NCBI RefSeq assembly: GCF_000238775.2
Contig: NZ_AFEJ02000001.1
Span: forward strand, 1,984,001-2,048,000
Source: Acaryochloris sp. CCMEE 5410
GTDB taxonomy: Bacteria > Cyanobacteriota > Cyanobacteriia > Thermosynechococcales > Thermosynechococcaceae
Reading direction: 5' to 3'
DNA length: 64,000 nt
Shown here: positions 18,401-26,595 of the stretch, piece after piece
Position numbering within the stretch: position 1 is the first letter of the stretch
How the letters are laid out: every line of letters starts with the position of its first letter
Position numbers and translations under genes: made by a program
Notes under the pieces: model-generated
The model's database searches: none
The model's input: the letters and a program-made list of their open reading frames with translations, nothing else
What the model was told of the DNA's origin: nothing

Positions 18401-18823
18401 TCCTTGGCTACAGCTTCCGATGACGGCACAGCAAGGCTGTGGGATTTGGAGGGGCAATCTCTAGCCAAGTTTGAAGGACATCGAGGGGCCGTTCGAGGGG
18501 TACGGTTTAGCCCTGATGGCCAATCTCTGGCGACGGTTTCTGAAGATGGCACCTTGCGGCTATGGGAACTGCAGGGACGTCAACTGGCTGAGTTTAAGCA
18601 TGGCAACAGCCGTTTGTTTGATCTCAGCTTTAGCCCTGATGGACAGTATGTAGCTACTGCATCTGAAAGCCAAGGGGTAAAGGTTTGGGCGATTGAAGCC
18701 CTGAGTTTAGATAAGTTACTGGCTAGAAGTTGTGAGTGGTTGCAGCTCTATCTCAACAATCCAACAGCGAATTTGCTCGATCAAGAACGTCAACTCTGTA
18801 ATCCCACTCATTCTCGTTCTTGA
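15401..18823 (+). CDS. AAA-like/WD40-repeat signalling ATPase
   Basis: 1140 aa. Residues about 10-330 are the AAA-like domain frequent in cyanobacteria: P-loop [13 protein letters not shown] near 47-58 and Walker [16 protein letters not shown] near 145. A helical region and a hydrophobic stretch ([23 protein letters not shown], about 433-455) follow; the latter may be a membrane anchor. Residues about 530-1115 hold 14 WD40 blades ending in variants of RLWDLEG, enough for two seven-bladed propellers. Such STAND-like proteins are thought to sense a ligand through the propeller and switch the ATPase, but the partner is unknown. Several blades are close copies of each other (for example around 18030-18560), suggesting recent internal duplication. 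Confidence 0.88.
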   Translation: MSFTTHYEYQVGGSLPADAPSYVTRSADQELYQKLRAGEFCYILNSRQMGKSSLRVQVMRQLQAEGIACAAIELTQMGSQQITPDQWYAGLIRSLVSSFQFSDRFNLRQWWRDQALLSPVQRFHTFIETILLVECTNKLVIFIDEIDSVLRLPFKDDFFAVLRACYNHRTDNADYQRLAFVLLGVATPSRLIQDKQRTPFNLGHAIELKGFQLAEAQPLVTGLTAQTPQAQAVLKAVLSWTGGQPFLTQKICQMIAQSAAQLPTQAEAIATWVTQFIQDKLLANWEAQDEPEHLRTIRDRILSNEQYASKVLDLYQQILQQGSIKADASPAQVELRLSGLVVNRLEQLVVANRIYAHIFNADWVQEVVASLRPPFYAAALRQWQKSQSNFLSGEPLQAAQQWSIGKQLSDEDYRFLAACQQAEADAILAQAQRRARRTVLTGLIALVGIAVSAGAIAFWANTSIRKAQEVTAIERDARQALQQAEFKQLEALLLALKTARKMQDWGERSDASSFPTLTPLLALQQILEDMREQNQIRGHQRGITRVRFTPDGQRLITASQDQEVRLWDLEGNLLAKMVGHRSGVTDACLSGTTLVTTAADRTARLWDLQGNLLATLPHPQPVNAVSCPPNAEGAIATATNDGQVWLWDSNGQSLADFRPHPSAITALQFSPDGQSLASASFDQTVQISNLQGQRILQMTVGHGPVRSLHWRPDGQVLATGSYDGYLHLWSRQGKLIRSWNGHRTQVFSVVFSANGKQLASAAADRLIHIWDSEGERLETLKGHQDWVRSVQFSPDGKWLVSGSEDYTTRLWNLRQKGPVQVLKHARPVLSLSFMSPDPVMVTAGGDQFIRLWDPSGEERLRIDAHAGRIWDITQQGGYFATASGDRTARVWSNTGDLITELRGHQSEVFGVSIDSTAQHIATASKDGTARLWDWQGQPLAILRGHRSPVWSVTFSPTEPIVATASADQTVRLWSMTGQTTAILEGHQGRVWTVEFSPDGKSLATASDDGTARLWDLEGQSLAKFEGHRGAVRGVRFSPDGQSLATVSEDGTLRLWELQGRQLAEFKHGNSRLFDLSFSPDGQYVATASESQGVKVWAIEALSLDKLLARSCEWLQLYLNNPTANLLDQERQLCNPTHSRS

Positions 18824-18880
18824 TATGCTCCGGAATATGGCAATTAAGCTATGTCAGTTTCAGTCTGAGTCTTAGCATAT

Positions 18881-20104
18881 TTAATAGCAAAGATGGGGGT
18901 AAAACACTTGGTCTAACTGATCAAGCGCTTCTTCAATTAGGTTTGCTTCTCTTGGTGCAGCCTCAGCTTGGTATTGTTCTAGTTGGTCAATAATTTGAAA
19001 GTCTCCTATATACTCAAGGGCACTGAGTATATAATGTCTGATTTGCGAGTCGTCCTCTGCCAGCGAGTCCATAAACAACTCAATTAAGGTTGCAATGGTT
19101 ACAGGGTTTTTTAATTGCCCGATGGCTTCAGCAGCACTCAAACGTACTATATCTTCTTCGTCGTCTAATAAGTTTAGGAGTGGTTGCAATAGTAACGTAT
19201 CTCCTGGATTTGCAATCTCTCTAATTGCACAAGCGGTTAAATTGCGAACGTGCTTTGATGGATGGTCTAACAATTGTAGGAGTTCAGGTATTTTTTCCCG
19301 TGCTTTCAATTCTCCTAGACCATATGCTGCTGAGGCGATAATTTCAGAGTTATTGTCATTTAAAAACTGGCAGAGATAGTGAATAGCCCGTTCATCAAAC
19401 GTTGAACGCAACTGTTCTATGAGGTGTTTTTTATAAAGGTCTCCCTGAAAATTGCTATATGCATTGGATTTGAATACTGCTGAAACGTCTTTCTCCGCTC
19501 TTCTATCTTTATTTCTCCAGAACTCTTCTGTCTCATGGACAACTCTTTGCCAGTTAGATTCTCGTTTGTGTTTCTGTTGTTCAGAGAAATATTGATTTTC
19601 AACTTTACGGAATAGAACGGTATTCTCCTCTAAGTATCTACCATCAGGCCGGTGAGTATAGTAGGCCCCACTCAGATATGAACCAATTATGATCTGCAAC
19701 ATTTGCTGAAGGCTGTCATATCTCTTTTTTACCCCTGATTCGGTGAAGAAAAAATAAATAGCTGCTTCAGATGTTGGCTCAAAACTCACTAGAAAATATT
19801 GTTTTACATCAAATATAAGTATAGGCAAATAACTCTCTTTAAAATGATTTCTGTCAAGCGTTAAACGCCTGTAGTCTGAGAAGCTAGAATAGTGCTCAAC
19901 AGCCTCAGAAAAGGACAATAAATCATAATTCGGAATAAACTCATCTATCCCATTGTGCCATTTGAATAGCGATTCAACTTGAGGTGAAAGGCTGAAAGGT
20001 AAACCGCTAGATAAATGCTTCAACTCTACATCTGAGATCGGAGGGTTTGTCTCTTTCCCAATGATGTCAAAGACATCATCGAGTTGTGCAAGCAGCTCAT
20101 TCAT
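18881..20104 (-). CDS. SUKH (SMI1/KNR4)-like domain joined to HEAT repeats
   Basis: 407 aa. Residues about 1-160 look like a SUKH-superfamily domain: LKHLSSGLPFSLSPQVESLFKWHNGIDEFIPNYDLLSFSEAVEHY has the conserved L-P...W-x-N-G pattern. Residues about 230-400 are HEAT/PBS-lyase-like repeats (ASAAYGLGELKAREKIPELLQLL, NLTACAIREIANPGDTLLLQPLL, RLSAAEAIGQLKNPVTIATLIEL). SUKH proteins often act as immunity proteins against polymorphic toxins, and HEAT repeats bind proteins. It is convergent with the WD40 protein and carries no signal peptide. Confidence 0.75.
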   Translation of the reverse strand: MNELLAQLDDVFDIIGKETNPPISDVELKHLSSGLPFSLSPQVESLFKWHNGIDEFIPNYDLLSFSEAVEHYSSFSDYRRLTLDRNHFKESYLPILIFDVKQYFLVSFEPTSEAAIYFFFTESGVKKRYDSLQQMLQIIIGSYLSGAYYTHRPDGRYLEENTVLFRKVENQYFSEQQKHKRESNWQRVVHETEEFWRNKDRRAEKDVSAVFKSNAYSNFQGDLYKKHLIEQLRSTFDERAIHYLCQFLNDNNSEIIASAAYGLGELKAREKIPELLQLLDHPSKHVRNLTACAIREIANPGDTLLLQPLLNLLDDEEDIVRLSAAEAIGQLKNPVTIATLIELFMDSLAEDDSQIRHYILSALEYIGDFQIIDQLEQYQAEAAPREANLIEEALDQLDQVFYPHLCY

Positions 20105-20600
20105 AAAAGTATTTCTATACTATGGTGTAGTCAATAAAATGATTTGTCCCTATCTGATGCAGTATGTTTTCCTTAATAGTGCTGTCATTTCGGCTCCCAT
20201 CACTTTGACAATTTGTACGCCAAAAGTGCCAATGCTCCTTTCAGCCCCGTTAACTTAAACGGTTTCACCTGGACGCTTTGTGCAGAAAGTGTAGTGCATT
20301 CAGGCATCCCAAGGGTACGGTTGCTGCTTCCGCAAAGATTATTATGTCTGGTTTGGTTTCGATCGTATAGGTCACAGGCACACATAGGTATTCACCATAA
20401 GCCCATAGCCGCGTTGACTACTGCCAAGGGCCTGTTCCCTAACCTCAAATTGGGGCACGTCTTTGCCCATAGATTCCATCTCACCTACCAAATATCCACC
20501 CCATTTCTAATCACAACGGCAACCAAAACCTTTTCACCGGGAATCAATAACCTCCGGTTTTACCGGAGGTTTGGGAATATTCATACACAATAGCTTTCAT
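20105..20600 (-). pseudogene. Decayed zinc-type alcohol dehydrogenase/quinone oxidoreductase (MDR family)
   Basis: No single frame is open, but pieces in all three minus frames follow the MDR order. From ATG 20600 they read MKAIVYE, then (frame change) IPGEKVLVAVVIRNGVDIW, then (near 20400-20280) WAYGEYLCVP, ETKPD and FAEAATVPLGCLNALHFLHK, then (near 20230) SIGTFGVQIVKVMGAEMTAL, the NAD(P) loop region, and finally NHFIDYTIV near 20130. The reading stops where the SUKH-HEAT gene begins, so the C-terminal third is lost. A perfect 10-bp hairpin at 20549-20571 sits just after the start codon region. At least three frameshifts or stops make this a clear pseudogene. Confidence 0.75.
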
Positions 20601-20980
20601 AGATTTCATCTGAATCATTGAGATCCAAGGTGCGGGTGAACGCTTCCTTGATAATAGTTGTTCGAGGTATGACTAATAATCTTGAGAGATACGATCCAAT
20701 AGTCAAAATTTTATGTTTCATATTATTAATCTCTTTATTATTATTTAAGAAGCTTAAGAAGCCTACAAGTAGGGGGTCTTAGCGATTGATGTTTTTTGTG
20801 TGATCAAAATGAAGGCTATTTGGGAATAACTGAGAGTGGAAATATACCCTCTTTGGGCTATACCAAACGGTTACAAAAGCTTTCAATCCCCTGCAAGAAA
20901 TTGTAGGGGATTTTTTTCGTTTTTAATGATTTGTCAAGTGTTGATTAAAAGCTGTGTGAGCAAGGCTTAAGGTCGTATCT
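20601..20980. other. Intergenic region with an orphan terminator
   Basis: 380 bp between the MDR pseudogene and pxcA. AT-rich around 20700-20760. It holds a strong plus-strand terminator at 20885-20917 with no plus-strand protein gene before it, so a short non-coding transcript could end there. I see no protein-coding signal. Confidence 0.55.
20885..20917 (+). terminator. Strong rho-independent terminator without an annotated upstream gene
   Basis: The stem AATCCCCTGCA pairs with TGTAGGGGATT (one G-T) around a 6-base loop and is followed by an uninterrupted T run. Confidence 0.75.
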
Positions 20981-22429
20981 CTACTCATTCATATTGCGGT
21001 AGGTGGCAACAGCAGACGGAGAGATTTGGTTCAAATATCGGAAAATCCAGTATTTGAAAACTGTGTCTAGCATGACCGGAAACGTTGCAATAAACATATT
21101 GATGAAATTTCGGTCTTGGGGTAAACCAAAATGACTGAGGACGCTTTCCACAATCACTTCCCAACCATGGGGAGAGTGGAATCCCACGAATACATCCGTA
21201 AATAAGATGATGATAAAGGCTTTCGCGCTATCACTGAGTCCATAGATAATTTCATCAAAGAAAGACTTGAGAACCGCAATTTTCTGACGGTTCAGGACAA
21301 AGTAAATGGCTAAGGCGACCAGCGAAAACAAATCCGAAATGGCATTTTTTAGGGGTTGCCGTAAGTCCCATTGATATTCTTCTTTTAGGTCTTCGGCTTT
21401 AGCCTTGAGTTGGAATTGAATCTCTGCCGGTGAAAGGGGAATGGGGCTGGTTAAACTTTCAAATTTGAGTCGCTCTTCAAATCGAGCTAACTCAGTCAGG
21501 ACCTCATTCTCAATCTCAGGATTAATCCGAATTTCAATTTGTTCGGGGCCTTTTAATTTATCGACAAAGGGACCAATCACCAAGTTTTTGGACACTTGCT
21601 GGGTGAGCAGGGGGACAATCATCAACCCCAATACAAAGCTAACGGCGGCTCGGGTGCGCACCCTAGAGTTGCGAAAATCATTGAGGATGTCATCTTCCGT
21701 TCCTGGATCTGGATTCAGTTCTTTGCGGAAGCGGGTAGCTGTACGCAGAATTGAACGGGGAATAAAGCTACTGCTGTCTAGCTTGGATGGATCTTCAGTG
21801 ATGTCATCTGAAATAAATTCAGATTCATATAGGGAGTTTTGGGCGGACTGGATGGGCAGGGGCTGAGGAATATTTTTTTTCGCCTCTGAGCCAGACTTAG
21901 GTGCCGAGGCTCTTGCCGCCTTAGAAGCCGCTGCTGCTGCTTCTCGCTGAATAGAGGCCGAACGATACCGGTTCAAGACTGCATCGATGAACGCTAATTT
22001 GTCTAATGAACCTTGGGCATCAATAGAGGGTGAAACAAGTTCGGAACTGTACTCCTCAGAGGTGACATCGTACTCATCAGTGAAATCTGTGGTGTCGGGA
22101 GAATCTAAGGGGGTAGGAGCTGGAGGGATACTGGGGGGCTTGAGCTTGTCAGCAACTTCGACTACTAAGGAGCTGGATTTGAACTCTCGTAAGCGGGTTT
22201 GGATAAATTGCAGGTTCTTTTGGACTTCGGATTGAAAGTAGTTGGTCATCACGCTTTCCGTGCGGATGCGGAGCGGAACAGGCTGACCTTTGAAATGTTT
22301 TTTTTCGATTTCTTCGATGGCGCGAGCCGCTTCATAAGCGCCGTCTAAAGCTCGCTGGGGAGTCTCCCGATACCATTGTTCAACAAATTTAAGCGAACGC
22401 CTAAATGGGTTTGGAGAAGAAGAACTCAT
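20981..22429 (-). CDS. pxcA: Proton extrusion protein PxcA (CotA/CemA family)
   Basis: 482 aa. A long hydrophilic N-terminal half (about 1-255, with Ala-rich and Ser-rich linkers) precedes the CemA-type membrane domain: VSFVLGLMIVPLLTQQ near 265, ALAIYFVLNRQ near 370, KAFIIILFTDVFVGFHSPHGWEV near 403, and FKYWIFRYLNQISPSAVATYRNMNE at the end. The C-terminus is diagnostic for PxcA/CemA. In Synechocystis PxcA is needed for light-induced proton release and growth at low pH; the plastid homologue CemA sits in the inner envelope. It is divergent from the gene at 22579. Confidence 0.93.
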   Translation of the reverse strand: MSSSSPNPFRRSLKFVEQWYRETPQRALDGAYEAARAIEEIEKKHFKGQPVPLRIRTESVMTNYFQSEVQKNLQFIQTRLREFKSSSLVVEVADKLKPPSIPPAPTPLDSPDTTDFTDEYDVTSEEYSSELVSPSIDAQGSLDKLAFIDAVLNRYRSASIQREAAAAASKAARASAPKSGSEAKKNIPQPLPIQSAQNSLYESEFISDDITEDPSKLDSSSFIPRSILRTATRFRKELNPDPGTEDDILNDFRNSRVRTRAAVSFVLGLMIVPLLTQQVSKNLVIGPFVDKLKGPEQIEIRINPEIENEVLTELARFEERLKFESLTSPIPLSPAEIQFQLKAKAEDLKEEYQWDLRQPLKNAISDLFSLVALAIYFVLNRQKIAVLKSFFDEIIYGLSDSAKAFIIILFTDVFVGFHSPHGWEVIVESVLSHFGLPQDRNFINMFIATFPVMLDTVFKYWIFRYLNQISPSAVATYRNMNE

Positions 22430-22578
22430 GATTACCCTACTCGCTGCTGCAATCTGGGGGTATGGGTCATGGGGGCATGATGTCCTGAGACGTTATGTAA
22501 GCAAAACCTACCAGAATTTAGACATAACCTCATAATAGGTATGTCGTATAGTAGCAAATTTGCTTCTCACTGACTGAA

Positions 22579-24735
22579 GTGACTTCTGTGCCTACATGGA
22601 TCTCAGGTCCGGTCCGTAGCGGTAAAACCACTACGTTGATTCAGCATCTAGTGGACTGGTCGAATCAGCCTTCTGCGACGGGAGGAGAGACCGCTCAACC
22701 TGCAGTAAAAACAGCACTAGTGTTTGCGGTGAATGCAGATAATCGCCAGGTATTGATGCCTGCGATCGCACAAGCCACTACGGGTAAAATTATTGTCCAA
22801 TCCACCACGCCGCTGGGCTTCTTCGAAGACGAAGTGATGCTGTTTTGGCCCCTAGTCCTGAAGGCGTTGGGATTGCAAGCCCAATTCCCCCTTCGCCTGC
22901 GCCCAGAAACCGAACAAGAGCTAGCTGCCCAGTTCTGGCAGACCGCTCCCTGGGAAGAACTGCAAGATCTGGAAAATATGTCCCCGGATCGGTGGGTGCG
23001 CAGGATTTTGGATGTCCTTCAGCTTGCCGCTTTTGGCGGTATCGCCTTAGAAGACTTACCCCGTCGTCTAGAAGATGGCTTAGGGGAACTGAAGTGTGAC
23101 CGCACGATAACTGAAACCATTGCCCAAATGCTGATGGATTGGCGGGACTGGTGTTTGCAGCAGGGCCTGCTCACCTACGGTATTCTCACGGCCTTGTATT
23201 GGCGCTATTTGTTGCCCGATCCGGCCTACCAAAGCCATTTATTACAGCGATATCAAGGCGTCTTTGCCGATGATGTGGATAGCTACCCCGCCATTACCCG
23301 AGATTTATTTGAGATATGGCTCAACCATGAAGCGTTGGGCGTTTTTAGTTTTAATCCTGATGGTGCGATTCGCTTAGGGCTGGGGGCCGATCCTGATTAC
23401 CTAGCTGGGCTCCAGGAGGTTTGCCAGCTGCACTCTTTACATCAAGATTTTACGCTATCCTTAGGGGCGGTCATCGGCCGTAATATTGTCGCTTTTGTCA
23501 GTGGTGACACCTTTGAATTACCGGAACCGTTGACTTGCTTGCAGACCAGTTCCCGTGCTCAGCTTCTCCGTCAAACCGCCGATCACATTATTGAAGCGAT
23601 TGAGTCTGGGCAGGCGCAGCCCGAAGAGATTGCCGTGATTGGTCCTGGTCTCGATACGATTGCCCGCTATACCCTGATTGAGATCCTGACGGCAAAAGGG
23701 ATTCCCGTGGAATCCCTTAAGGATCAGCGGCCTCTGAACAGCTCTGCGATTATTCGGGCTTTGTTGACCCTGTTAACCCTGGTCTATCCCGGTTTAGGTC
23801 GCTTAGTTGATGCAGAGCAGATCGCGGAAATGCTGGTTGTGCTCACCCATCAACGCTCGCCCACCTTAATGAATGCGGCGGGTTCCATCGACCCGGTTCG
23901 AGCGGGGTTACTGGCCGACTATTGCTTTCAACCCCATCCCGAACATCCCAAATTGTTGCCCGTAGAGACGTTCCCGCGCTGGGACCGCTTAGGGCATCAG
24001 GCCACCACGGCCTATAACAATCTACTCAGTTGGCTGGACCAGCAACAAAAAGGCTCAACGGTGCAACAGCCCTATCTCACCCTAACGCCTGTGTTTATCT
24101 TGGATCGTGCCGTTCAGGAATTCCTGGCCCCCCATGCCCTTAACTATGATCAGCTTTCTGTGTTGCGAGAGTTAATGGAGACGGCCCAGCATTATTGGCA
24201 GGTGGACCAACGCTTACGACAAACCCAGACTCGATATCCTCCCCTCCCAGAAACCGTAGGGCAGTTTATTCAGCTGCTGCGGCAAGGGACCCTAACGGCC
24301 AACCCGTTCCCCGTTAATCCCAATGGCCAGCCCCGACGAGCCGTGATGCTAGCGACGACCTTTCAATATCGGATGGCCCGTCAAGTCCATCGTTGGCATT
24401 TTTGGTTAGATGCTGGATCTGCGCTCTGGCATGGGGGTGGAGCCGTGATTCTCTGGGGAGCACCCTTTTGCTTGCGGAACTGGTCGGGGGAACCGCTGAC
24501 CGTTGAAGATGAAATGAATAATGACCAGGCGCAGTTGCGGCGGCTCTTGCTAGATTTGCTGAGTCGAGTGACGGAAAAGGTCTTTCTCTGCCATAGTGAT
24601 TTATCCGTGAGTGGCCAGGAACAGGTGGGGCCATTGTTACCGTTGGTTGATGCCTCCACTCCCCTAGGGGATAATGACTCACAAGCTCAGATGGAACCGG
24701 TGGATGAAACCAATCCTGACGTTGTTACAGTCTAA
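22579..24735 (+). CDS. P-loop recombinase/helicase-like protein
   Basis: 718 aa from a GTG start at 22579. The N-terminus has a Walker A loop, ISGPVRSGKTTTLIQHLV. Then follow VFAVNADNRQVLMPAI, a long helical region with several D-D motifs (GVFADDVDSYPAITRDLFEIWL near 228-250 looks like a Walker B-like helicase strand), and EIAVIGPGLDTIARYTLIEILTAKGIPVE near 350-378, reminiscent of UvrD/AddB-type nuclease-helicases. It is cyanobacterial in style and usually annotated as a recombinase family protein; I cannot confirm an activity. The 3' end overlaps the next gene by 62 bp, implying coupled translation. Confidence 0.65.
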   Translation: MTSVPTWISGPVRSGKTTTLIQHLVDWSNQPSATGGETAQPAVKTALVFAVNADNRQVLMPAIAQATTGKIIVQSTTPLGFFEDEVMLFWPLVLKALGLQAQFPLRLRPETEQELAAQFWQTAPWEELQDLENMSPDRWVRRILDVLQLAAFGGIALEDLPRRLEDGLGELKCDRTITETIAQMLMDWRDWCLQQGLLTYGILTALYWRYLLPDPAYQSHLLQRYQGVFADDVDSYPAITRDLFEIWLNHEALGVFSFNPDGAIRLGLGADPDYLAGLQEVCQLHSLHQDFTLSLGAVIGRNIVAFVSGDTFELPEPLTCLQTSSRAQLLRQTADHIIEAIESGQAQPEEIAVIGPGLDTIARYTLIEILTAKGIPVESLKDQRPLNSSAIIRALLTLLTLVYPGLGRLVDAEQIAEMLVVLTHQRSPTLMNAAGSIDPVRAGLLADYCFQPHPEHPKLLPVETFPRWDRLGHQATTAYNNLLSWLDQQQKGSTVQQPYLTLTPVFILDRAVQEFLAPHALNYDQLSVLRELMETAQHYWQVDQRLRQTQTRYPPLPETVGQFIQLLRQGTLTANPFPVNPNGQPRRAVMLATTFQYRMARQVHRWHFWLDAGSALWHGGGAVILWGAPFCLRNWSGEPLTVEDEMNNDQAQLRRLLLDLLSRVTEKVFLCHSDLSVSGQEQVGPLLPLVDASTPLGDNDSQAQMEPVDETNPDVVTV

Positions 24736-25771
24736 AGGACTCCGGTCTTCGGCCCAGCTAAGCCTGGCTCTTGCCCTTGGCTGCGTTGGTTGGGTAGAAC
24801 CCGCAAAAAGTGAGTTTCGCAAGATACCTGTGACTTCCGTAGAGTCCTGTTCCATACGCTTAGCTGGAGCAGAGGAGATTCCTCATACTTGCCGTCTATA
24901 TCGCGATGCCAATGCCAAGCTGCCCGTATGGGAAGCGGCTCTGGGGTTTGAGTTTGGTCGTTTAACGTACCGACAATGGGAACGGTTGGTGACCACCTAT
25001 GCGGCTTGGCATAATCGACGCAATTTGGCGGATTACGATCGCGATCGCAACTACAATCTCATGGATTTTATGCCGCCGATCATGCAGGCGTGGAACCGAC
25101 ATCGCTTTCACGAGCAAGAGGTGACTACTTCGCCATCGTCCTCCCGCCAACCCCAGTCCCGATCTGCTACTAGGCTCGCTGCCAACTGTTGGGGCACCCT
25201 CTACGAAATTCTGCGGTTGGCCAAACAGGATAATCCACCTGCCCCCACTCTATTTGTGACCGATAGTCATCCCATGTTGCAGCTATTGCGGCAGCGATCC
25301 ATGAAGATTCAGGCCCATCCTCAAACGGGGGATATTGTGTTGGTGTACCACCAGCATGGCAACCGCACCTACTTAGATCATGTTGCTTTGGCGGTGGATC
25401 AGCAGCTTTATTTTGAAAAAGCAGGGGCGGGGGATGATGTCCCCTATCGCTTGATCGATCATCAGACCCTGGAACAGATATGGAATCCAGATATCTATAC
25501 GTTTGAGTATCGCCGTCCTTATTCCCAACAGCAGTGGCAACCTCCAGAGCAAGTCTTTGGCCAGGAGGAGAATCCGTATATGGTCTATGGCCATTCTTCG
25601 ACCCAACCGAGGGCTAGTAAGGATAGCTCTCCCAATTTGCCAGCCCAGATGACTTATTTTGCGATGAAGCAGCTACCGGCCTTTGTCAACATTAAGGGGC
25701 GATTTCGCTTATCCCCGAAAGCCTATGATCCTCAAGGACTTTCGGGAGACGCTAGCACCCGTGAGTTCTGA
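24674..25771 (+). CDS. Exported NlpC/P60-like protein
   Basis: 365 aa from ATG 24674, which has an AGGGG upstream; ATG 24704 is the alternative. An N-terminal hydrophobic stretch (AQLSLALALGCVGWVEPAKS) is a likely signal peptide. The core shows a papain-like layout: Cys in AANCWGTLYEIL near 173, then GDIVLVYHQHGNRTYLDHVALAVD near 220-240 with a His. That is the Cys/His order of NlpC/P60-type peptidases and amidases. The C-terminal 80 residues are Pro/Gln-rich and low in structure. It overlaps the upstream P-loop gene in another frame. A role in cell-wall processing is possible but not shown. Confidence 0.68.
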   Translation: MTHKLRWNRWMKPILTLLQSKGLRSSAQLSLALALGCVGWVEPAKSEFRKIPVTSVESCSIRLAGAEEIPHTCRLYRDANAKLPVWEAALGFEFGRLTYRQWERLVTTYAAWHNRRNLADYDRDRNYNLMDFMPPIMQAWNRHRFHEQEVTTSPSSSRQPQSRSATRLAANCWGTLYEILRLAKQDNPPAPTLFVTDSHPMLQLLRQRSMKIQAHPQTGDIVLVYHQHGNRTYLDHVALAVDQQLYFEKAGAGDDVPYRLIDHQTLEQIWNPDIYTFEYRRPYSQQQWQPPEQVFGQEENPYMVYGHSSTQPRASKDSSPNLPAQMTYFAMKQLPAFVNIKGRFRLSPKAYDPQGLSGDASTREF

Positions 25772-25785
25772 CTTCAGCCTGTTGA

Positions 25786-26370
25786 TTATAGAAAGAGCAG
25801 CAATAACAGAAAAACACAAAATAATGCCCACAGCACCTCAGGGGCCAGATTAAATCCATGAGGAGATGAGGATTGGCTCAGATTAAGCGCATATCCAGAA
25901 ACGGATGAGGGCATAGTCATGGATTTTTCCATTAGCAAACAGGGAACCGAAACCCCCAGGGCAACAATCTTGGTCTTTTGAACAGAGACATAGCCTTGGC
26001 TTTGATAGAGTGCGACAGCGGTTAGGGAAGACAGGACTTCAAGAGTCTGTCGTTGTTCTCCCAGAGCTCGACGTTCAAAATACTGTAGTAACTGCGTGGC
26101 AATCCCTTGACGGGTGTAATCTGGATGCACATAAATCCCTAGAATTTTGGTGCTACAGAGACTAAACGCAATAAAGCCAACTAGGCGATGATCTTTCTCT
26201 GCCATATAGATCACCTCCTGTTGTCCTCGCCACTCATGTTGAGATTGAACAATGGCATCCACTTGGGCAGGAGTATAGTCTTTGCTACATAGCATTTGGA
26301 TCGCTTGTGTCTGGAGATGGAGAACCTGCTCCATGTCCCCAGGACGAGCCAACCGAATATTGAGATTCAT
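25786..26370 (-). CDS. GNAT-family acetyltransferase with a C-terminal membrane tail
   Basis: 194 aa from ATG 26370. Residues 1-150 are a GNAT fold: IRLARPGDMEQVLHLQTQAI at the N-terminus, VGFIAFSLCSTKILGIYVHPDYTRQGIATQLLQYFE (the acetyl-CoA loop R/Q-x-x-G-x-A appears as RQGIAT), then ALYQSQGYV. The last 18 residues, EVLWALFCVFLLLLLFL, form a single hydrophobic helix at the extreme C-terminus. This makes it a tail-anchored enzyme, uncommon for the family. The acceptor substrate is unknown. It is convergent with the NlpC-like gene. Confidence 0.82.
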   Translation of the reverse strand: MNLNIRLARPGDMEQVLHLQTQAIQMLCSKDYTPAQVDAIVQSQHEWRGQQEVIYMAEKDHRLVGFIAFSLCSTKILGIYVHPDYTRQGIATQLLQYFERRALGEQRQTLEVLSSLTAVALYQSQGYVSVQKTKIVALGVSVPCLLMEKSMTMPSSVSGYALNLSQSSSPHGFNLAPEVLWALFCVFLLLLLFL

Positions 26371-26595
26371 CAATTAACCAGTGGATTAAAGAAAAGTCTG
26401 TCTCATTCTAGAATTCCCGCTTTGAGGTAACTCTAGGCCAATGTTTAACCCATTTGAAGTCTGATGAAACCTGTAGGCTGCTGTATTGAACTAGGGAATA
26501 TTACAGTATGGAGGATCAGGTTGATTACTCAACAGGGTTCTTTGATGATTTCGTTGCCACGAGATTGACCTACATCCTCTAAGAGAGTGAGATGC

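Noticed and set aside
20549..20571. Perfect 10-bp hairpin that looks like a terminator
   Set aside because: It has no T run on either side and sits inside the 5' end of the pseudogene; described there instead.
20213..20593. A 126-aa plus-strand open frame
   Set aside because: It lies opposite the MDR pseudogene, whose decayed frames explain the sequence; the translated protein has no family likeness.
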